Of a stretch of 48,530 nucleotides of DNA, positions 42,560 through 48,530 are shown piece by piece. This stretch comes from SZUA-229 sp041589175 (GTDB taxonomy: Bacteria > Pseudomonadota > Gammaproteobacteria > SZUA-229), in assembly GCA_041589175.1 (NCBI GenBank), contig JBFHWF010000013.1, positions 1 through 48,530 of the forward strand, in the 5' to 3' direction. The stretch's first letter is position 1. Every line of letters begins with the position of its first letter. Under the pieces are notes generated by a model. The model had not been told where the DNA came from, did not search any database, and saw only the letters and a list, made by a program, of their open reading frames with translations. The translations under genes were made by a program, and so were the position numbers.

Positions 42560-43669
42560 GTGTTTCTACTGAAACGCAAGAAACCGACATTACTGGGAAT
42601 AGACATCAGCTCAACATCTGTCAAGCTGGTGGAACTTAGCAAGTCCGATAAGGGCTATAGCGTGGAAAGCCTCGCGGTTGAACCACTCCCGGCCAATGCG
42701 GTTACCGAAAAGAATATTCAGGACGTTGAAGCAGTTGGCGAAACGCTGACGCGGGCACTCAAGAAATCAGGCACCAAGTGTAAACTGGCTGCCCTGGCAG
42801 TACCCGGGTCATCGGTTATCACCAAGGTGATTACCATGCCCGCCAACCTCTCCGATGGCGAAATGGAAACCCAGATCGAGCTGGAGGCGGATCAGTACAT
42901 CCCCTACCCACTTGAAGAAATTAATCTGGACTTCCAGGTATTAGGCGAAACCGAGGGCAACCCGGATACCGTTGATGTGCTGCTGGCCGCATCCCGCAGT
43001 GAGAACGTGGAAATGCGTACCGCAGTTGCCGAGATGGCCGGGCTGACCGCAAAAATCATTGACGTAGAAGCCTACACTATCGAAAAAGCCTCCAGCTTGC
43101 TGGCGCCGGAACAGACACCGATCGAGGTTGATGATTCGGAAGAGAACGAAGACGGCGATGAGCAGCCTCAGGCAGCCCCTTATGTTATGGCGGTACTGGA
43201 TGTCGGCGCGACCATGACCAGCCTCAATGTGATCGAAAACGGCGAACTTATCTATACCCGTGAACAGGCATTTGGCGGCAAACAGCTCACAGAAGAAATC
43301 ATGCGTCGCTATGGTCTGGCTTACGAAGAGGCCGGCCGACTGAAGAAAGTCGGTGGCTTACCAGACAACTATATCCCCGAAGTCCTAGAACCCTTCAAGG
43401 AAAATATGGCACAGCAGGTTAGCCGCTTCCTGCAGTTCTTCTACACTGCGGGGCAGCACGAAACGGTCGACCTGATTGCACTGGCAGGCGGTTGTGCATC
43501 TATCCCCGGTATCGATGAGCTAATTTCCAGCCAGCTGGGTATTGAAACCGTAGTGGCAAATCCATTTGCCGATATGAATCTGTCCAGCAAAGTTAACTCC
43601 CAGGCCCTGAGCAATGATGCCCCGGCATTAATGATCGCCTGCGGCTTAGCAATGAGGAGTTTTGACTGA
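42560..43669 (+). CDS. pilM: Type IV pilus assembly protein PilM
   Basis: A 369-residue actin-like cytoplasmic protein of the pilus alignment complex. LLGIDISSTSVKLVELS near residue 11, the MAVLDVGATMTSLNVIENGE segment and IALAGGCASIPGIDEL are the nucleotide-binding blocks. It binds the N-terminal INLLPWR peptide of PilN. Residues about 184-206 form an acidic insertion (EVDDSEENEDGDEQPQ) not usual in PilM. It starts with GTG after AGAGGA. It heads the pilMNOPQ operon. Confidence 0.96.
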   Translation: MFLLKRKKPTLLGIDISSTSVKLVELSKSDKGYSVESLAVEPLPANAVTEKNIQDVEAVGETLTRALKKSGTKCKLAALAVPGSSVITKVITMPANLSDGEMETQIELEADQYIPYPLEEINLDFQVLGETEGNPDTVDVLLAASRSENVEMRTAVAEMAGLTAKIIDVEAYTIEKASSLLAPEQTPIEVDDSEENEDGDEQPQAAPYVMAVLDVGATMTSLNVIENGELIYTREQAFGGKQLTEEIMRRYGLAYEEAGRLKKVGGLPDNYIPEVLEPFKENMAQQVSRFLQFFYTAGQHETVDLIALAGGCASIPGIDELISSQLGIETVVANPFADMNLSSKVNSQALSNDAPALMIACGLAMRSFD

Positions 43670-44232
43670 TGGCAACGATTAACCTGTTACCCTGGCGCGA
43701 AGAACTTCGCAAGGAACAAACCAACCAGTTCCTGGTTATGATGGGCATCGCGGTGGCACTGACGATTGCCATCATTGTGGTGATACATATTAATATGGCG
43801 CGACTGATCGATCACCAGAATAGCCGCAATAAAATTCTTGATGATGAAATCAAACGTCTGAACATTGAGCTGACAAAAATCAAAGGCCTGGAAGAAACCA
43901 AGGCCAAACTGCTTTCTCACATGGAAATTATCCAGTCGTTACAGCAAAAGCGCCCCCAAATTGTTCATCTGTTCGATGAAGTGGTACGCACCATACCGGA
44001 AGGCCTGCATATTACCGAGCTAAAGCAGTCAGGTAACACTATTACCATTCAGGGTATCGCAGAATCCAACGGTCGTGTTTCCGCTTATATGCGCAACATC
44101 GACAATTCGGACTGGATGACCAAACCCCGTTTGCAAGTCATTGAAAGCACCCGTAAAGACGGTCGCGGCAGCATGTTCAAGCTGACAGCTCAGCAGTCTG
44201 AGCCGACGAAAGACGAAGCGACTGAGGAATAA
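43669..44232 (+). CDS. pilN: Type IV pilus assembly protein PilN
   Basis: A 187-residue bitopic inner membrane protein. The N-terminus MATINLLPWREELRKEQ is the PilM-binding peptide, followed by a membrane helix (about 24-45) and a periplasmic coiled coil and domain that pairs with PilO. The start overlaps the pilM stop (TGATG). Normal length. Confidence 0.95.
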   Translation: MATINLLPWREELRKEQTNQFLVMMGIAVALTIAIIVVIHINMARLIDHQNSRNKILDDEIKRLNIELTKIKGLEETKAKLLSHMEIIQSLQQKRPQIVHLFDEVVRTIPEGLHITELKQSGNTITIQGIAESNGRVSAYMRNIDNSDWMTKPRLQVIESTRKDGRGSMFKLTAQQSEPTKDEATEE

Positions 44233-44234
44233 TT

Positions 44235-44855
44235 ATGGACCTATCTAAACTCAATGAGATCGACTTCAATGATATCGATGTAAACGATATCAAGAAAATT
44301 GGTTCTGCACCGACAGCCGTCAAGATCATACTCATCGTTGTGGTCTGCCTGCTGGTCGGTGGCGCTGGCATCTTCTTCGACACCATGAAGCAGCTGGATG
44401 AGCTGGAACAGGTTGAGAAAAAGGAAGTGTCATTAAAGAAAACCTTCGACCAGAAACAGAGCAAGGCTGCCAACCTGGAAGCCTACTCTCAACAGCTGGA
44501 AGAAATGAAGGAATCCTTCGGCGCACTGCTGCGGCAGCTCCCCAATAAAACTGAAATTGAATCCTTACTGACGGATATCTCGCAAACCGGTATCGCCAGC
44601 GGCCTGGAAATCGACTACTTCAAGCCGGAAGGGCTTTCACCAAAAGAGTTTTACGCTGAATTCCCGATCAAACTTAAAGTCACTGGGCGTTACCACCAGT
44701 TTGGTAAATTTGTCAGTGGCGTAGCCGCACTGCCGCGTATCGTGACCTTGCGTGACATTAAAATCAAACACCCGGAAAAAACCACGGGCGTGATATTAGA
44801 AATGGAAGTTACTGCCGTGACTTACCAATACCTAGATGAAAACGAGGATGCCTGA
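44235..44855 (+). CDS. pilO: Type IV pilus assembly protein PilO
   Basis: A 206-residue bitopic inner membrane protein with a helix near residues 33-52, a periplasmic coiled coil, and a ferredoxin-like domain. It forms a heterodimer with PilN and binds PilP. Starts two bases after pilN and overlaps pilP by one base. Confidence 0.95.
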   Translation: MDLSKLNEIDFNDIDVNDIKKIGSAPTAVKIILIVVVCLLVGGAGIFFDTMKQLDELEQVEKKEVSLKKTFDQKQSKAANLEAYSQQLEEMKESFGALLRQLPNKTEIESLLTDISQTGIASGLEIDYFKPEGLSPKEFYAEFPIKLKVTGRYHQFGKFVSGVAALPRIVTLRDIKIKHPEKTTGVILEMEVTAVTYQYLDENEDA

Positions 44856-45376
44856 TGAAGAAATCCTTGCCTAAAAATTATTTAGTCATCGCGCTAACAC
44901 TTGCACTTTCTGCCTGTACACAGAGTAACGATGATCTGTATACCTATATAGAAGAGACCAAGAACAAACACCTCGGTAGCGTAGAACCCCTGCCGACGTT
45001 TGAGCCCTACAAAAATTTTGTGTATAGCGCTGCTGATATGCGAGACCCATTTGAAGCAGCCTTTGAAGCCGAAGTGGATGAAACACAGGCCTCAAGCTTG
45101 CGCCCCAACATGAACCGACCCAAGGAGCCGCTGGAAACCTACCCACTGGATACCCTGAGAATGGTCGGCATACTGGAACAGAACGAAGACATGTGGGGAC
45201 TGGTAAAAGACCCCAACAATGTTGTTCACCGAGTACAGGTAGGCAACTACGCTGGCCAGAACGAAGGCCAGATTATCTCGGTGAGCGAATCACAAATTGA
45301 CATTATCGAAATAATACCGGATGGACTTGGTGGCTATGTTGAACGTACAGCCTCTCTAGCCATAGGTTCACAATAA
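44855..45376 (+). CDS. pilP: Type IV pilus lipoprotein PilP
   Basis: A 173-residue inner membrane lipoprotein; the lipobox is LSAC near residue 21. The mature part has a flexible linker and a beta domain (LDTLRMVGILEQNEDMWGLV, VHRVQVGNYAGQNEG) that contacts the secretin PilQ and the PilN-PilO pair. The TGATG overlap with pilO couples translation. Confidence 0.95.
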   Translation: MKKSLPKNYLVIALTLALSACTQSNDDLYTYIEETKNKHLGSVEPLPTFEPYKNFVYSAADMRDPFEAAFEAEVDETQASSLRPNMNRPKEPLETYPLDTLRMVGILEQNEDMWGLVKDPNNVVHRVQVGNYAGQNEGQIISVSESQIDIIEIIPDGLGGYVERTASLAIGSQ

Positions 45377-45395
45377 AGATGAGTATGGAGCCATT

Positions 45396-47555
45396 ATGAA
45401 AATCATACTAACAGGCATAACACGCACCTTGCACCGCACATTCTTGCTTAGCTTTATGCTAATGATGCTTTCCGGTTTTGGCATCAATGCTACGGCAGCA
45501 ACCGTCAACAGCATCAATGAGGTGACATACACATCATTACCCGGCAATCGATTACAGATCAATATTCGCCTTGCGGAGATTGCTGAAAAGCCGCTGAGTT
45601 TCAAAATTGACAACCCGGCACGTATTGCTTTCGATTTCAAAAACACCGTAAGCAACCTGCCTCGTAAAAAGCAGCCAATCAATATTGGCACAGCTCAATC
45701 TTTAACTGCTGTTACGGTTAAGGATAAAACTCGCGTTATTCTAAATCTGACAGAAACAGTTCCTTATACTGTCTCCGTGAACCGCGACACGGTATCGATC
45801 GTTCTGGAAAGCGACACCACAACGGCTACTGCGATGCAGGCTGGTGCCAGCGGCGGCATTGAAAGCATCACCTCATCCGCATCACGCAGACTCGGTAAAG
45901 CGGTTGAAAAAATCGACTTCCGTCGTGGCGAAAAAGGTGAAGGCCGCGTATTACTGCATTTAACAGAATCCAACACACCGGTTGATATCAGCGAAGAATT
46001 CGGAAAAATTTCTGTCACTTTCGCCAACACAACACTACCTAAAGAATTACATCAGAGCCTTGATGTACTCGACTTTGCAACACCGGTTAAGCAGATAGAC
46101 AGCTATCAGCTGGACGCAAACGCACGCGTACTGATCGAGCCATCACACAAGGACTTTGAACACCTTGCTTACCAGACAGACAAACTGTTTACCATCGAGT
46201 TTATTCCCATTTCCAAGGAAGAGCTGGAAGAACAGAACCGTGCCAAGTTTGGTTATGTAGGTGATCGTCTGTCACTGAACTTCCAGGACATTCCGGTTCG
46301 CGCCGTGCTGCAGCTAATCGCAGACTTTACCGGACTCAACGTAGTTGTAAGTGACACGGTTGACGGCAACCTGACCTTACGCCTCAAGAACGTACCCTGG
46401 GATCAGGCACTGGAAATCATCCTCAAAGCCAAAGGCCTTTCTAAACGTGAATCGGGCAACGTCATGATGATTGCACCGAGTGAAGAAATTGCCGCACAGG
46501 AAAAACTCGACCTCGAAGCACAGCAGCAGGTGACCGAACTAGCACCTATTCGCAGCGCCTTCTTCGAAGTTAACTTTGCGAAAGTTGAAGAACTGTCGAA
46601 GCTGTTCGAAGGTGACGGCACCGAAGGCCAGTTAAGCCTGCTTTCACCTCGCGGCAGTGTCATTATCGACGAACGTACAAATACACTGATCGTTAAGGAT
46701 ACCGAAGGCGTCATCAATGAAATTCGTCGCACCCTGGCCAAGCTGGATATACCTATACGCCAGGTATTGATCGAGTCACGCATTGTGGTTGCCACCGATG
46801 ACTTCAAGAAAGAAATGGGGGTTCGCTTCGGTAACACCAATATCGAAACAGTGGGCACCGATGGGCTTCGTGCTTCAACGGGTACCTTTGCTGGTACCGA
46901 CCTGGTGGCCCAGTCAACCATACAGGATATCCAGTCAAATGCACCGTTAACACCGATAGCACCTTTCGGCAGCGACCGTCTTAATGTTAACCTGCCAACA
47001 TTAGGTGCCACAGGCAGTATCGCCTTTACTGTACTGAGCGGTGGCAACCTGCTCGACCTGGAACTATCTGCATTACAGGCCGAAGAAGTGGGCGAAATCA
47101 TTTCGAGCCCACGCGTTGTCACATCGGATCGCCATGAAGCCTTTATCGAACAGGGTGTGGAACTGCCCTACCTGTCGGCATCATCAAGTGGCGCCACACA
47201 GATTCAGTTCAAGAAGGCGGTACTCAGCATCAAGGTTACGCCTCAGATCACACCTGATGACCGCATTATTATGGACCTGAATGTGTCCAAAGATACGGTC
47301 GGCCAGATCTTCAACAACATCCCCAGTGTGGATACCCGTGAAGTTCAAACCCAGGTACTGGTGAATAACGGCGATACCATTGTTCTGGGTGGTATTTACG
47401 AGACAGAAACCCGTGACGAACTGGACAAGGTGCCCGTACTGGGTGACCTGCCACTGATTGGAGGCATGTTCAGACACACGGCTGAAACCATCGAGAAGCA
47501 GGAGCTGCTGATCTTCGTAACACCTAAGATTCTCAAGGACGCCTTGAGCCTGTAA
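45396..47555 (+). CDS. pilQ: Type IV pilus secretin PilQ
   Basis: A 719-residue outer membrane secretin that forms the channel for the pilus fibre. A Sec signal (to about 35) is followed by two AMIN domains (about 40-130 and 170-255) that bind peptidoglycan, an STN/N0 domain (about 295-360, SLNFQDIPVRAVLQLIADFTGLN), an N1 domain, and the secretin core with VEVGEIISSPRVVTSD-like EVGEIISSPRVVTSDRHEA and VLVNNGDTIVLGGIYE. A ribosome site TGGAG precedes the ATG. It ends the pilMNOPQ operon; aroK, the usual next gene in many relatives, is not here. Confidence 0.96.
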   Translation: MKIILTGITRTLHRTFLLSFMLMMLSGFGINATAATVNSINEVTYTSLPGNRLQINIRLAEIAEKPLSFKIDNPARIAFDFKNTVSNLPRKKQPINIGTAQSLTAVTVKDKTRVILNLTETVPYTVSVNRDTVSIVLESDTTTATAMQAGASGGIESITSSASRRLGKAVEKIDFRRGEKGEGRVLLHLTESNTPVDISEEFGKISVTFANTTLPKELHQSLDVLDFATPVKQIDSYQLDANARVLIEPSHKDFEHLAYQTDKLFTIEFIPISKEELEEQNRAKFGYVGDRLSLNFQDIPVRAVLQLIADFTGLNVVVSDTVDGNLTLRLKNVPWDQALEIILKAKGLSKRESGNVMMIAPSEEIAAQEKLDLEAQQQVTELAPIRSAFFEVNFAKVEELSKLFEGDGTEGQLSLLSPRGSVIIDERTNTLIVKDTEGVINEIRRTLAKLDIPIRQVLIESRIVVATDDFKKEMGVRFGNTNIETVGTDGLRASTGTFAGTDLVAQSTIQDIQSNAPLTPIAPFGSDRLNVNLPTLGATGSIAFTVLSGGNLLDLELSALQAEEVGEIISSPRVVTSDRHEAFIEQGVELPYLSASSSGATQIQFKKAVLSIKVTPQITPDDRIIMDLNVSKDTVGQIFNNIPSVDTREVQTQVLVNNGDTIVLGGIYETETRDELDKVPVLGDLPLIGGMFRHTAETIEKQELLIFVTPKILKDALSL

Positions 47556-47579
47556 ATGCGATAGCCAGGATATAGAATT

Positions 47580-48530
47580 ATGAAAAGAACTTTGCATCTA
47601 CTCACCTGCTCTCTGGCTGCGACCGCGCTGATTGGCTGCGGCAGCAGTGATAGCCCGTTTGGTGAAGGCACCAATGCCTCCGGCTTACCCATTTCCGACA
47701 AAAACTTTGAAATACTTTTTGATCCCGTCGATCCTGAAATAGTTACTGATGATGGATACGTAGGCAATGTAGAAGTACAGGTAACTATCAAGGCCGGTGA
47801 CAAGTTCAATGCGCCGGTTGCTGGTGGTACTGTTTATTTTGTCACACAGTGGGGTGTACTTGATCAGTCCAGTTGCGAGATATTTAACGGCTCATGCTCA
47901 GTAACCTGGAGAAGTAATTCTGACTTCAACAGTGCTTTTCTACCCTCTGACTTTCAAAACGCCTTTGTAGCTTACACACTTGGTGAAGAATCATATACCG
48001 ATCTTAACGGTAGTGGTGCCTATGATGATGCTGACGGCAACTATATAAGAGACTTGCCAGAACCCTATCTGGATATAGACAGAAGCGGCACCTACACCGC
48101 AGGTGATGAAATCGTTGATATCGACAATAATGGCACACACACCCCTGGAGATAGCCTGTTTAATGGTGACGGCTGCCAACACTCTTCACTTTGCGGTGCC
48201 AGCACTCGTATCACAATCATGGAACGGTCGCTGCTCAACATTGACCAGAGCACAGAGCTTTCTGTGGGCATCGATGAGCCATCTGAAGGCGATTTAACCC
48301 AGGCCACCAATACTATCTTCTCGGTTACAGCAGAAGATGGCTGGGATGGTAATATCATCGATACAGGCAGCAATATAGTCTGGACACTTGACGGAACCAC
48401 AGAATTTGGGCCTGATGCCAACTATTTTACATTCGATACCTCGACCTGGAGTCTAGGCGTTCATACGATTACGGTAACCGCAACAGACTCGAATGGAAAT
48501 ATTGCGTCAGAAACCATCAACATAAATGTA
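47580..48530 (+). CDS. Lipoprotein with Ca-loop-like repeats and an Ig-like region (partial)
   Basis: Starts 24 bases after pilQ with AGGA before the ATG and is open to the window end, 317 codons without a stop. The signal ends in the lipobox LIGCGSS (Cys21). After a linker there is a beta-rich domain with two cysteine pairs. Residues about 139-200 hold Asp/Gly/Asn repeats (DLNGSGAYDDADGN, DIDRSGTYTAGDE, DIDNNGTHTPGD) resembling dockerin or EF-hand calcium loops. A later stretch (FSVTAEDGWDGNIIDTGSN, VHTITVTATDSNG) resembles an Ig-like fold. Function unknown; a pilus-linked or surface adhesin role is inferred from position only. Confidence 0.85.
   Translation, partial: MKRTLHLLTCSLAATALIGCGSSDSPFGEGTNASGLPISDKNFEILFDPVDPEIVTDDGYVGNVEVQVTIKAGDKFNAPVAGGTVYFVTQWGVLDQSSCEIFNGSCSVTWRSNSDFNSAFLPSDFQNAFVAYTLGEESYTDLNGSGAYDDADGNYIRDLPEPYLDIDRSGTYTAGDEIVDIDNNGTHTPGDSLFNGDGCQHSSLCGASTRITIMERSLLNIDQSTELSVGIDEPSEGDLTQATNTIFSVTAEDGWDGNIIDTGSNIVWTLDGTTEFGPDANYFTFDTSTWSLGVHTITVTATDSNGNIASETININV

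Noticed and set aside
1..48530. tRNA, rRNA, CRISPR, insertion sequence or prophage genes
   Set aside because: No cloverleaf with a T-arm motif, no spaced repeats, no transposase or phage gene was seen by eye on either strand.

Overview
The window suggests a moderate-GC marine or sediment gammaproteobacterium, probably a sulfur oxidiser. The evidence is a cytoplasmic sulfite dehydrogenase (soeABC), a CbbY-type sugar phosphatase (a protein usually tied to the Calvin cycle), a complete pilMNOPQ type IV pilus operon, the gammaproteobacterial mrdA-rodA-mltB-rlpA-dacA-dat-ybeD-lipB-lipA order, and the gammaproteobacterial genes ycgL, rnt, mpl and class II pyrC. The lineage is an inference; no rRNA or tRNA gene was seen. 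I saw no phage, insertion sequence or CRISPR array. The window is mostly a tightly packed core chromosome segment with a few unusual proteins.

Layout. 1-2133: the end of soeA, then soeB and soeC. 2307-4328: a YfaZ-like outer membrane protein, then iron storage genes, with bfd facing two bacterioferritin subunits across a Fur-box-like site. The two subunits divide function: one keeps the heme methionine but has lost ferroxidase ligands, the other has the opposite set. 4411-13560 (minus): lipoate synthesis (lipB, lipA), ybeD, a D-amino acid transaminase, and the rod-shape and septal murein set (mrdA, rodA, mltB, rlpA, dacA). 13695-16198: ppa, an adenylate kinase carrying an extra Lys/Ala-rich and coiled-coil tail of about 219 residues, and a thioredoxin.

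16399-19773 is a three-gene glycerophosphodiester and glycerol-3-phosphate cassette: a glycerol-kinase-like protein, a glycerophosphodiester phosphodiesterase and a short GlpD-like oxidase. 19781-23453 (minus) encodes a membrane hybrid histidine kinase overlapping a REC-HD-GYP regulator. 23636-29893 holds housekeeping genes: cbbY, yjbQ, a pentapeptide protein, a SirB1-like protein, thiD, thiE, tag, hemL and ycgL. 30061-30774 holds two cold-shock-domain genes, the first with an N-terminal membrane anchor. 30862-37745 carries ubiX, mpl, a membrane protein, pyrC, a TraB/GumN protein, rnt, a REC-GGDEF diguanylate cyclase and grxD. 37842-42214 (minus) encodes an asparagine-synthetase-like amidotransferase of the N-acetylglutaminylglutamine amide type and penicillin-binding protein 1A. 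42560-47555 is pilMNOPQ, followed by a lipoprotein with calcium-loop-like repeats that runs off the window.

The strongest candidates for something new are the adenylate kinase with a histone-H1-like tail, the membrane-anchored cold-shock protein, the lipoprotein behind pilQ, and the compact glycerophosphodiester cassette with a truncated GlpD. I did not find a clear multi-gene system that could be called undescribed with confidence.
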